64,000 nucleotides of DNA from Cellulomonas sp. 73-92 (GTDB lineage: Bacteria; Actinomycetota; Actinomycetes; Actinomycetales; Cellulomonadaceae). The stretch spans positions 229,512 to 293,511 of the forward strand of contig NZ_MKTH01000024.1 in NCBI RefSeq assembly GCF_001898175.1, in the 5' to 3' direction. Under the pieces are notes generated by a model. The model saw only the letters and a program-made list of their open reading frames with translations. It was not told the origin of the DNA and searched no databases. Position numbers and translations under genes: made by a program. How positions within the stretch are numbered: position 1 is the first letter of the stretch; each line of letters starts with the position of its first letter. Below, piece by piece: positions 23,329-30,938 of the stretch.

Positions 23329-26066
23329 GCCAGCACCTCCGCCGTGGTCGCCACGGACGTCCGCTCCAGGTGGGCGGCCACCTGGGCGACCGCCGCGCCG
23401 GCGTGGACGATCGAGTCGACGATGTCCTTGGCCCCGGCCGCCGTCCCGGCCACGAACACGCCGGGGATGTCGGTGACACCCGGATCCAGGTCGTCGTCGG
23501 GCTCGGCGACGTAGAAGTACTCGTCCAGCCCGAGGGGCTCGTCGGAGAACAGGCGCTCGACGTCCCGGTTGGGCTGGATCCCGACGGCCAGCACCACGAG
23601 GTCGTACTCGGCCTCGACGATCTTGCCCGAGCCCTCGGTGTCCTCGTAGCGGAGCACGAGGTCGCCGTTCTCCTTCTCCGTGATGCCGGACACGCGCCCG
23701 CGGATGTACTGCGCGCCCATGTCCTTGGCCTGCTCGTAGAACTCGTCGTACCGCTTCCCGGCGGCGCGCATGTCCATGTAGTGCATGGTCACGTCGGCCA
23801 GCGGCAGGGCGCCCATGATCAGCTGGTTCTGCTTGATCGAGTACATGCAGCAGACCTTCGAGCACAGCGGGTTGCCCACCTGCTGGTCCCGCGAGCCGGT
23901 GCACGAGATGTAGGCGATCCGCTCCGGCACCTTCCCGTCGCCCGGCCGCAGCACCGTGTTGTAGGGCCGTGTCGGGGCGAGCAGGCGGTCCATCTGCATG
24001 CCCGTGATGACGTTGGGGTACCGGCCCCAGCCGTACTCCGGCTTGGCGTCGGCGGCGAACAGCCTGTAGCCGGTGGAGACGACGACCGCGCCGACCGTGA
24101 CCTCCGACACCTTCTCGCGCTGGTCCATCCGGATCGCGTCCGCCGGGCAGGCGCGCACGCACTCCTGGCACTCCGAGCACACGCCGCAGTCCAGGCAGGA
24201 CCCGGCGCCGGAGCGGGCCTCGGCGTCGCTCAGCGGCGCCTCGACCTCGTCGAAGGTCCGCGGCATCGGCCGCAGGTCGGCCTGGCCCTTGACCGGGTTG
24301 CGGTGCCCGTAGGCGGTCTGCCGCGAGAGCACCTGGTCGTGCGTCACGGTGTCGAGCCGGCCGTCCAGCACGGTGAAGCCGTCGAGCGACCGGCCGGTGA
24401 GCCACCGGTCCACCATGTGCGCCGCGCGGCGACCCGAGCCGATCGCGCGGGTGATGTCGGTGGCGCCCGCGGTGACGTCGCCGGCGGCGAAGAGGTACGG
24501 CAGCTCGGTCTGCAGGGTCCGCGGGTCGACCGCGATCCGCTGGCCACGGCCGACCGGCACCACGCCCTCGTACAGCCCGGCGTCCGGGCTCATGCCGATC
24601 GTCGAGATCACCACGTCGCACGCCACCGTGCTGGTCGCCCCGGGCACGGGCTCGGGGCTGCGACGGCCCGAGGCGTCCGGCTCGCCCAGCCGCATCCGCT
24701 GCAGCGTGAGGCCGGTCACCCGACCGTCGGTCGCGAGCACCTCGAGCGGCGTGACGAGGAACTCGAACACCGCGCCCTCGGCCTCGGCGTCGTCGGCCTC
24801 GACGTGGTGCGCCGGCATCTCGTCGCGCGTGCGCCGGTAGACCACCTTCGCCTCCGCGGCGCCGAGCCGCAGCGAGACCCGCGCGGCGTCCATCGCGACG
24901 TTGCCGCCGCCGACGACGACCACGCGCTTGCCGGTGAGGTCGGGGGCGTGGCCGTTGGCCACGTCGGCCAGGAACTCCAGCCCCGTCACGGAGCCGGTCG
25001 CGTCCTCGTTCGGGACGCCCATCCGGGTGGCCTGCTGGGTGCCGGTCGCCACGACGACGGCGTCGTAGCCGCCCTGCTCCTTGAGCGCGACCAGGTCGGT
25101 GACCGCCGCGTCGCACTCGATCTCGACGCCGAGCGACGTCAGGTTCGCGATGTCGGCGTCGACCACCTCGTGCGGCAGCCGGTAGGCGGGGATCGCGTGG
25201 CGCAGGTAGCCGCCGGGCTGCGAGCGCTTCTCCAGCACCTTCACCGCGTACCCGAGGCGCGCCAGCTGCCAGGCGGCGGTCAGGCCCGCAGGGCCGGAGC
25301 CGACGACGGCAACACGACGGCCGTTCGGCTCGGCGACCTCGACCACCGGCGCCGCGGGCGCGGTGCCGTGCGCCGCGTAGTGGCGGTCGGCGGCGAACCG
25401 CTTGATGAGGCGGATCGGCACCGGGCCCTCGAGCTTGGTCCGGGTGCACTCGGACTCGCAGGGGGCGTAGCAGGCCCGGCCGAGGGTGCCGACGAGCGGG
25501 GTGGCGTCGAGGACCAGGTTGAAGGCCTCGTCGTCCTTGCCGTTGCGGACGAGGGAGACGTAGCCGTGGGCCTTGATGCCGGCAGGGCAGGCGCCGATGC
25601 ACGGCGACGTGCCCTCCCGCTGGAGCACGGCCTTCTTCGGCACGGCCTGCGGGAACGCGATGTAGGCGGCACGGCGGGCGACGAGGTCGGCGTTGAACTG
25701 GTCGGGCACGGCCACGGTGCAGGCGGTCTGGCAGTCGCTGCAGCCGGTGCACGCCGCCCAGTCGACGAAGGTCGGCTTCTCGCGCACGGTCGCGTGGAAC
25801 GTGCCGCGCTCGTCGCGCCGGATCCCGCTCACCTCGGAGTACGTCTTCGTGGTGATGTTCGGGTGGTTGATCGTCGACGACATTTTCGGGCCGGAGATGC
25901 AGCTGGCGCAGTCCAGCGTCGGGAAGACCTTCGACAGCAGGATCATCCGGCCGCCGACGCTCGCCTCCTTCTCGACGAGCAGCACCTTGTAGCCCATGTC
26001 GCCGAGCTTGATCGACGACTCCATGCCGCCGATCCCGCTGCCGATCACCAGGACGTCGTAGTCCAC
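23325..26066 (-). CDS. HdrA with inserted GltD-like NAD(P)H:FAD module
   Basis: 913 residues from the GTG at 26066 (AGGAG seven bases before). Residues 1-125 are HdrA: FAD motif at G9-G14, cysteines C53 and C56, and a ferredoxin motif C106/C109/C112/C116. Residues about 150-560 are a complete GltD-type unit: iron-sulfur cysteines C156, C160, C199, C203 and C207, a second FAD motif at G256-G261, and an NAD(P)-binding GGGNVAMDAAR near 386-396 followed by VYRRTRDEMPAH. Then come C624-C640 (six cysteines) and the remaining HdrA part with SCTGSRDQ and LCSKVCCMY. HdrA normally has 350-650 residues. The insert gives a likely NAD(P)H entry or exit site. Confidence 0.88.
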   Translation of the reverse strand: MDYDVLVIGSGIGGMESSIKLGDMGYKVLLVEKEASVGGRMILLSKVFPTLDCASCISGPKMSSTINHPNITTKTYSEVSGIRRDERGTFHATVREKPTFVDWAACTGCSDCQTACTVAVPDQFNADLVARRAAYIAFPQAVPKKAVLQREGTSPCIGACPAGIKAHGYVSLVRNGKDDEAFNLVLDATPLVGTLGRACYAPCESECTRTKLEGPVPIRLIKRFAADRHYAAHGTAPAAPVVEVAEPNGRRVAVVGSGPAGLTAAWQLARLGYAVKVLEKRSQPGGYLRHAIPAYRLPHEVVDADIANLTSLGVEIECDAAVTDLVALKEQGGYDAVVVATGTQQATRMGVPNEDATGSVTGLEFLADVANGHAPDLTGKRVVVVGGGNVAMDAARVSLRLGAAEAKVVYRRTRDEMPAHHVEADDAEAEGAVFEFLVTPLEVLATDGRVTGLTLQRMRLGEPDASGRRSPEPVPGATSTVACDVVISTIGMSPDAGLYEGVVPVGRGQRIAVDPRTLQTELPYLFAAGDVTAGATDITRAIGSGRRAAHMVDRWLTGRSLDGFTVLDGRLDTVTHDQVLSRQTAYGHRNPVKGQADLRPMPRTFDEVEAPLSDAEARSGAGSCLDCGVCSECQECVRACPADAIRMDQREKVSEVTVGAVVVSTGYRLFAADAKPEYGWGRYPNVITGMQMDRLLAPTRPYNTVLRPGDGKVPERIAYISCTGSRDQQVGNPLCSKVCCMYSIKQNQLIMGALPLADVTMHYMDMRAAGKRYDEFYEQAKDMGAQYIRGRVSGITEKENGDLVLRYEDTEGSGKIVEAEYDLVVLAVGIQPNRDVERLFSDEPLGLDEYFYVAEPDDDLDPGVTDIPGVFVAGTAAGAKDIVDSIVHAGAAVAQVAAHLERTSVATTAEVLA

Positions 26067-26112
26067 GAATGGCTCCTGTCTCGCGCGCGGCGCAGGCCGT
26101 GCGGACGACCGC

Positions 26113-26583
26113 TCAGATGAAGAGGTTGACGTTCGCCTCGTCGGCCTCGCCCAGGTAGGTCGCGACGCCGGCGTACTCGATGCCGTCGAGCAGCTCGTCC
26201 TTCTGCAGGCCCATGACGTCCATCGACATGGTGCAGGCGATGAACTTGACGCCCTGCTCGCGGGCGGTCGCGATGAGCTCGGTGAGCGGCATCACGTTCT
26301 CGTCGCGCATCGCCTTCGCCATCAGCTTGGGCCCGACGCCGGCGAAGTTCATGTGCGACAAGGTGAGCTTCTTCGGACCGCGCGGCATCATCGCGCCGAA
26401 CATCTTCTGCAGGACCGTCTTGCCCGACGTCGGCACGTGCATGTCCTTGCGCAGGGCGTTCAGGCCCCAGAAGGTGAAGAACATCGTCACCTCGTCGTCC
26501 ATCGCCGCAGCACCGTTGGCGATGACGAACGCGGCCGTCACCTTGTCGAACTCACCGCTGAAAACGATGATCGTCTTCTTCAC
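26113..26583 (-). CDS. DsrE2-type sulfur-transfer protein (DsrE/F family)
   Basis: 156 residues from the GTG at 26583, chosen because GGAAGGAAGG lies upstream and the family fold begins at KKTIIVFSGEFDK. The conserved cysteine C117 lies in FIACTMSMDVMG, the DsrE2/peroxiredoxin-like family signature, and MTFFTFWGLN-like residues (MFFTFWGLNALRK) are also family-typical. No second cysteine is present. DsrE2 proteins are small, sometimes membrane-associated, persulfide carriers that exchange sulfur with TusA and are usually encoded beside tusA and rhodanese genes. The next gene in the operon is the HdrA-GltD fusion, 46 bases on. Confidence 0.87.
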   Translation of the reverse strand: MKKTIIVFSGEFDKVTAAFVIANGAAAMDDEVTMFFTFWGLNALRKDMHVPTSGKTVLQKMFGAMMPRGPKKLTLSHMNFAGVGPKLMAKAMRDENVMPLTELIATAREQGVKFIACTMSMDVMGLQKDELLDGIEYAGVATYLGEADEANVNLFI

Positions 26584-26614
26584 GTCGAAGCCTTCCTTCC
26601 TGGAGGGGCCGCGC

Positions 26615-27031
26615 TCAGCCGACGGCCACGGGCCGGGGCCCGAGCTCGGCGAGCGCGGCGGCGAACTCACGCATGTACTTGGCGAACGGCTCGGCGCACA
26701 CCGAGCAGACGGCGGCCATCTTCAGCCGCTGCGGCTCGAGGCCCTGCTCGGCCATCAGCTGCTGCGCCTGGGTGACCAGGTGCGCCGTGCGCTCGGCGCA
26801 GTCGGGCAGGTAGGCGCACTCCTCGCCGTCGGAGGCGATGAAGACGCCGTCCTGGCCGGTCTGCAGCGCGTGCAGGATCCACGACGGCTTGATGCCGCTC
26901 GAGCAGGGCACCGCCAGGACCGACACGGTCGCCGGGTAGTGCAGGTGCCGGCTGCCGGCCAGGTCGATGCCCGGGTCGGAGATGTTGTTCGTGGAGAAGA
27001 CGAGGATCCGGGGCGCGGGTGAGGCGCTCAC
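26615..27031 (-). CDS. MvhD/FlpD-type [2Fe-2S] electron-transfer protein
   Basis: 138 residues from a GTG at 27031, four bases after the tusA stop. It matches the hydrogenase delta subunit family (PF02662): VSVLAVPCSSGIKPSWILHA, then QTGQDGVFIASDGEECAY, and cysteines in PDCAERT and AVCSVCAEPF. In methanogens MvhD links the hydrogenase to HdrA; in QmoB the same domain is fused to an HdrA. Here it is a free subunit, so it probably docks to one of the two HdrA proteins and moves electrons to or from a partner. Confidence 0.83.
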   Translation of the reverse strand: MSASPAPRILVFSTNNISDPGIDLAGSRHLHYPATVSVLAVPCSSGIKPSWILHALQTGQDGVFIASDGEECAYLPDCAERTAHLVTQAQQLMAEQGLEPQRLKMAAVCSVCAEPFAKYMREFAAALAELGPRPVAVG

Positions 27032-27035
27032 CGGA

Positions 27036-27296
27036 TCACTTCATCTTCTTGAGGAACAGCCGCAGGTAGCCGGAGTCCTCGTAGTGCCCCAGGAAGTCGT
27101 GGCCCATCTTCTTCGCCCAGGCCGGCAGGTCCTTGAGCGTGCCCGAGTCCGTCGCGAGCACCTCCATCACGCCGCCCACCGGCACGGTCCCGATCGCCTT
27201 CTTGGCCGCCAGGATCGGGCCCGGGCACGACGTGCCCCGAGCGTCCACCACCGTGGTGCCCGTCAGCGCCTTGAGCTCCTCGGTCTGCGCACTCAT
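27036..27296 (-). CDS. tusA: TusA-family sulfur carrier
   Basis: 86 residues from the ATG at 27296 with AGGAGGAG six bases upstream. The signature is VVDARGTSCPGPILAAKKAI with the sulfur-carrying C24 in a C-P-G-P motif, followed by GGVMEVLATDSGTLKDLPAWA, the usual TusA strand-helix continuation. TusA carries persulfide sulfur in tRNA thiolation, molybdenum-cofactor synthesis or dissimilatory sulfur oxidation. First position in this Hdr/Qmo operon suggests the last type of role, feeding or draining sulfane sulfur. The long upstream region holds the operator elements. Confidence 0.93.
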   Translation of the reverse strand: MSAQTEELKALTGTTVVDARGTSCPGPILAAKKAIGTVPVGGVMEVLATDSGTLKDLPAWAKKMGHDFLGHYEDSGYLRLFLKKMK

Positions 27297-27380
27297 CGCT
27301 TCTCCTCCTCGAGAACCGGCGGGATCGCCGCGGCACCAATCTCCGGGCTCGCCCGCACCGTCGCGCGGGTCGTTGGTCCT

Positions 27381-27394
27381 TACCCCCCGGGGTA
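27381..27394. promoter_or_regulatory. CstR/CsoR-type operator upstream of tusA
   Basis: TACCCC-CC-GGGGTA is a perfect palindrome in the tusA promoter region, 85 bases before the start codon. It agrees with the known CsoR-family operator form (A/T-rich ends with C4-N2-G4 core). On the minus strand a -10-like TAAGGA begins at its edge (27381-27376), so a bound repressor would block RNA polymerase. The CstR-like gene at the end of the operon is the natural binder. Confidence 0.8.
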
Positions 27395-27398
27395 CATG

Positions 27399-27414
27399 TG
27401 TGACATTTCTCACA
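27399..27414. promoter_or_regulatory. CRP/GlxR-type binding site upstream of tusA
   Basis: TGTGA-CATTTC-TCACA is a perfect match to the CRP consensus of two TGTGA half-sites with a six-base spacer. It lies four bases upstream (minus-strand sense) of the CstR-type palindrome, with its centre about 38-42 bases before a start deduced from the TAAGGA -10. This is the usual class-II activator position. A matching site occurs at 30883-30898. Confidence 0.75.
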
Positions 27415-27538
27415 TATACGCCTCCGGGTATGTCTGGACGGCGTTGGCGCTGGTCAGGGCCGCTCGGTGGGGCTGCCGCGCGGCCGGGCCCCGTGCCCCG
27501 GAAGGCGCGCACGACGAGGCGATGAGAGGCTCGTCCCC

Positions 27539-27709
27539 GTGGGCCTCGACGAGATCGCCGAAGTGGTCGTCGGGATCGTGATCGCCCTCGGCGCGCTCCT
27601 GTTCCTCATGGACTGGGTCGAGCGCACCACGTCCGCACCGCCGCCCCGACCGCGCGCCGACGAGACCCCTCGGGCAAGCGGCACCGGATCAGCCTTCCGG
27701 CAGCGCTGA
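27539..27709 (+). CDS. Small single-helix membrane protein
   Basis: 56 residues from a GTG at 27539 (GAGAGG eight bases before). One hydrophobic helix, VVVGIVIALGALLFLMDWV, starts near residue 8, followed by a proline/arginine-rich cytoplasmic tail. No family was recognised. It is divergent from tusA and shares the 240-base region with the CRP and CstR-type sites. Because it is short and low in complexity it may not be a real gene, but codon bias and the ribosome site favour one. Confidence 0.45.
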   Translation: MGLDEIAEVVVGIVIALGALLFLMDWVERTTSAPPPRPRADETPRASGTGSAFRQR

Positions 27710-27730
27710 CGACCGCGACGCGCGCCCGCG

Positions 27731-30700
27731 CTACCGGTCGGAGACGCCCAGGGGCGCGGGGGGCGAGGCGCTGTCGAGCGGTGCGAGCGGCGCGGCGAGG
27801 TCGCGGTCGAGCAGCTCGGTGGCGTGGTCGCCGCTCACGGCAGGCATGAACAGGTACCCCTGGCCCGTCGCGCAGCCGATGTCCTGCAGGAAGACGAGCT
27901 GGTCGAGGGTCTCCACGCCCTCGGCCACGACGGCGAGCCCGAGCGACGTGCCGAGGCTGACGAGCGCGGTGAGGAGCTCGGTCGTGCGGTCCCCGCTGGC
28001 GAGCGTGCGCAGGAAGCGGCGGTCGATCTTGAACGCGTCGACCGGGAACCGGTGGAGCGTCTCGAGCGTCGAGTAGCCGGTGCCGAAGGCGTCGATGTGC
28101 AGCCGGAGGCCGGCGTCGTGCATCTCGGTCATCAGGCGCAGCGCGGCGTCGGGATGGCGCTTGAGCGTCGCCTCGGTGACCTCCAGCGTCAGCCGGTCCG
28201 GCGTCAGCCCCTCGCGCTCCAGCGTCGCCAGGACGTGCGGCAGCAGGCCGCGGTTCCAGAACTCCCGGTCCGAGACGTTGATGCTGACGTTGACCACCCG
28301 CGGCCCCCACAGCGCCAGCTGCCGGCAGACCTTCTCGACCACGCGCCGGCCGAGGCTGACGACGAGCCCGGTCTCCTCCATCTCGGTGAGGAACTCGTGC
28401 GGCAGCAGGAGCCCGCGCTCGGGATGGCGCCACCGCACCAGCGCCTCGAACCGGTCGGCACGGCCCGACGCCAGGTTGACGATGGGCTGGTAGAAGACCT
28501 CGAGCTGGTCCTCCTTCAGCGCGGCGACGATCTCGGCGTTGAGGACCTGCTGGTGCACCGCCTGGCTGCGCATGGCCTCGTCGAAGTACGCGACGGTCCC
28601 GGGCTCCGTCGTCTTGGCCCGGTACATCGCGGTGTCCGCCTCGCGCAGGATCTCCTCCCCCGAGCTGTAGGCGACGGAGCTGGCGGCGATGCCGATGCTG
28701 GCGCGGACCGAGACGCTGCGACCCTCGAGGTCGAGGCCCCGGGCGAGCACGGCCTGCACCCGCTGCGCGACCACGAGCCCGCCGGCGGCGTCCGTGTCGT
28801 GCAGGAGGATCGCGAACTCGTCGCCGCCGAACCGTGCGCCGGTGTCCACCGAGCGCAGCTCCTGGGCGATCCGGTCACCGACGACCGTCAGGACGCGGTC
28901 GCCCGCGGGGTGCCCCAGGGTGTCGTTGATCAGCTTGAACCCGTCGAGGTCGAGGAAGAGCACGGCGAACGGCGTCCCTGACCGGTGGTGGTCCGCGATC
29001 GCGGAGTCCAGCCGCTCGAGGAACAGCCGCCGGTTGGGCAGCCCGGTCAGCGAGTCGTACAGCGCGTTGCGCCGCACCTCGTCCTGCAGCCGCCGGGACT
29101 CCAGGGCGGTGCACAGCAGCGAGGCCCAGTGCCGGTAGGTCTCCCGCGCCGACCTCGTGTCCACCTCGCCGACCACGGCGAGCAGTCCCCAGTCGCGCGC
29201 GGCGGTGCGGACCGGGACCACCACGCACACGTCCGGCGCCCCGGCCGCCGCCCCGCTCGTCATCGTCGCCGGCGGGAAGTCGCGGACCGACACCCCCGAA
29301 CCGACCAGACCGGGCACCCGCCGGAACGGGTCGTACGTGCCCGCGACGGTCAGCCGGCCGCGGCCGGGATCTCCGTCCCAGAGGGCGAGGACGCCGGTGG
29401 TGACGTGGGTCCCCGCGAGCCAGTCGAGGTCCCGCGGGTCGTTCTCACCGGCGTCGAGGAGCCCCCGGTCGACGACGTACTGCTCGGCGATCGCGACCTC
29501 GGTCGTCTCCACCTGGCGCAGCAGCCCACCCGCCTGGGCCTTCCACAGCGCGGCGGCGATGCGCGCGGCGACCGCCGACCGGGCCGCCGACCCGTCGGGA
29601 GCCACCCGCTCGGCGTACGACACGACCGCGTCCAGGACGCGGCGCAGCGCATCCGGCGACGGCGTGAGCCGGCTCAGGGAGACGACGAGGTCCCGGATCT
29701 CGACGTCCGTCACGCCGGTGTCGGCGGTCAGCAGGCGCTCGATGGTGCCCACGCTCGCCAGCACCGCGTCGCGGGTCGCGTCGCCGGGCTCCTTGCCGGC
29801 GAGCAGGACGGTGACGAGCGCGTGCTGCAGCTCGTCGTGCGGCTGCCCGGCCGGGGTGCCGACCAGCCGGCCGCCCGCGTGCGGCTGCGCGCGGTGCCCG
29901 TCCGCCGTGCAGCCGCAGGACTCGCGCAGCGCCAGGACGACCGACTGGGCGGTGAACACCCGGTTCGGGACCGTCTCGCCCCGGATCCCGGCGAGCACGA
30001 GCCGCCCCGCGAGGGCACCGACCTCGTCGAAGCGCTGGTTCACGCTCGACAGGGCCGGGACGGCGAACGCGCCCGCCTCGATGTTGTCGAAGCCGACGAC
30101 CGCGAGGTCGTCCGGGACCCGGACGCCGGCCTCGGCCAGCACCGCCATGAGACCGAGCGCGTTGCGGTCGGTGGCGACCATGAGCGCGGTCGGGCGGTGC
30201 GGGGACCGCAGCAGCTTGCCCGCGGCCTCCCGGCCGCCCACCTCGCCGTTGTCGGCCGCGTTGATGACGGCGTCGGAGCTCACCGCGAGGCCGTGCGCCT
30301 TCATCGCGGCGGCGTAGGCGTCGAACCGGTCCCGCACGTCCGGCTGGGTGAAGTTGCCCACGAAGCCGATGTCCGCATGGCCGTGGGCGATGAGGTGCTC
30401 GACCGCCGCGAACGTCCCGCCGTGGTTGTCCGGCATCGCCGCCGGCGCCGGGAAGTCCTCCATCCGGGTGCTGGACAGGACGACCGTGACCCCGGCCTCC
30501 CGCAGCCTGCGCAGGTACGGGACGTTCGCCGCGGTGGTGATCGAGACGACGCCGTCGACGCCGGACCAGCCGACGGGCGTCGCGAAGTCGCTCGGTTCCC
30601 ACAGCTCGTCGCGCGGCGCCGACGCGGGCCGCGTCTCGACGACGACCATGCGGCCGTGGGCGGCGGAGACCTCGCGGCCGAGGCCGGTGAGGAGCTCACC

Positions 30701-30757
30701 GAAGTAGTGCCCACCCAGGCTGGGGGTCAGGACCATCACGGTCGCCGGAGTGCTCAC
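27731..30757 (-). CDS. LacI-type sensor domain fused to GGDEF and EAL domains (c-di-GMP)
   Basis: 1008 residues from the GTG at 30757 (GAGAGG upstream; a -10-like GATACAAG lies between it and the alternative ATG at 30838). Residues about 1-300 are a LacI/GalR periplasmic-binding-type domain (TVMVLTPSLGGHYFGELL, VVGFDNIEAGAF) with no HTH and no membrane helix. A helical/GAF-like region follows to about 610. The GGDEF domain has an intact RFGGDEF active site and an upstream inhibitory RSVD site. The EAL domain has FEALVRW, KIDRRFL and EGVET, but the metal-binding DDFGTG motif reads DAFGTG. It is probably a cytoplasmic ligand-sensing cyclase with uncertain phosphodiesterase activity. Confidence 0.87.
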   Translation of the reverse strand: MSTPATVMVLTPSLGGHYFGELLTGLGREVSAAHGRMVVVETRPASAPRDELWEPSDFATPVGWSGVDGVVSITTAANVPYLRRLREAGVTVVLSSTRMEDFPAPAAMPDNHGGTFAAVEHLIAHGHADIGFVGNFTQPDVRDRFDAYAAAMKAHGLAVSSDAVINAADNGEVGGREAAGKLLRSPHRPTALMVATDRNALGLMAVLAEAGVRVPDDLAVVGFDNIEAGAFAVPALSSVNQRFDEVGALAGRLVLAGIRGETVPNRVFTAQSVVLALRESCGCTADGHRAQPHAGGRLVGTPAGQPHDELQHALVTVLLAGKEPGDATRDAVLASVGTIERLLTADTGVTDVEIRDLVVSLSRLTPSPDALRRVLDAVVSYAERVAPDGSAARSAVAARIAAALWKAQAGGLLRQVETTEVAIAEQYVVDRGLLDAGENDPRDLDWLAGTHVTTGVLALWDGDPGRGRLTVAGTYDPFRRVPGLVGSGVSVRDFPPATMTSGAAAGAPDVCVVVPVRTAARDWGLLAVVGEVDTRSARETYRHWASLLCTALESRRLQDEVRRNALYDSLTGLPNRRLFLERLDSAIADHHRSGTPFAVLFLDLDGFKLINDTLGHPAGDRVLTVVGDRIAQELRSVDTGARFGGDEFAILLHDTDAAGGLVVAQRVQAVLARGLDLEGRSVSVRASIGIAASSVAYSSGEEILREADTAMYRAKTTEPGTVAYFDEAMRSQAVHQQVLNAEIVAALKEDQLEVFYQPIVNLASGRADRFEALVRWRHPERGLLLPHEFLTEMEETGLVVSLGRRVVEKVCRQLALWGPRVVNVSINVSDREFWNRGLLPHVLATLEREGLTPDRLTLEVTEATLKRHPDAALRLMTEMHDAGLRLHIDAFGTGYSTLETLHRFPVDAFKIDRRFLRTLASGDRTTELLTALVSLGTSLGLAVVAEGVETLDQLVFLQDIGCATGQGYLFMPAVSGDHATELLDRDLAAPLAPLDSASPPAPLGVSDR

Positions 30758-30882
30758 GGCCAGCTGCCTCTCTGGAACCGGCGTCGCGGTGTCGGCGCGG
30801 GACACCGCTCTTGTATCGGAAGGTCGGGCGATCCGCATGAGGCGCGCCGATCACCCCTGGCCCTCCGGGGCGGTGGGCACCG

Positions 30883-30898
30883 TGTGACGGGTGTCACA
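30883..30898. promoter_or_regulatory. CRP/GlxR-type binding site between c-di-GMP and TetR genes
   Basis: TGTGA-CGGGTG-TCACA is a second perfect two-half-site CRP box. Its centre is about 48 bases upstream of the TetR start codon, which has a -10-like TACCCT (30927-30932) and looks leaderless. It is about 130 bases upstream of the divergent GGDEF-EAL gene start. Confidence 0.72.
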
Positions 30899-30938
30899 AG
30901 ACCCGGGCGGGACCAGGTCTGCTGGCTACCCTGGGACC

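Noticed and set aside
21559-25752. 1397-residue open frame that seems to fuse both HdrA proteins
   Set aside because: Only the part after the ATG at 23328 is HdrA. The first 800 residues are an alternative frame of the HdrA-GltD gene and have no motifs.
23370-26120. 916-residue plus-strand frame opposite the HdrA genes
   Set aside because: Low-complexity Arg/His/Gly composition and no start signal. It mirrors the codon pattern of the minus-strand genes.
20146-27296. Calling the operon a methanogen-type heterodisulfide reductase or a standard sulfate-reduction Qmo system
   Set aside because: No HdrB (CCG-domain) protein, no AprAB and no DsrAB are present in the window. Only individual subunits resemble those complexes.
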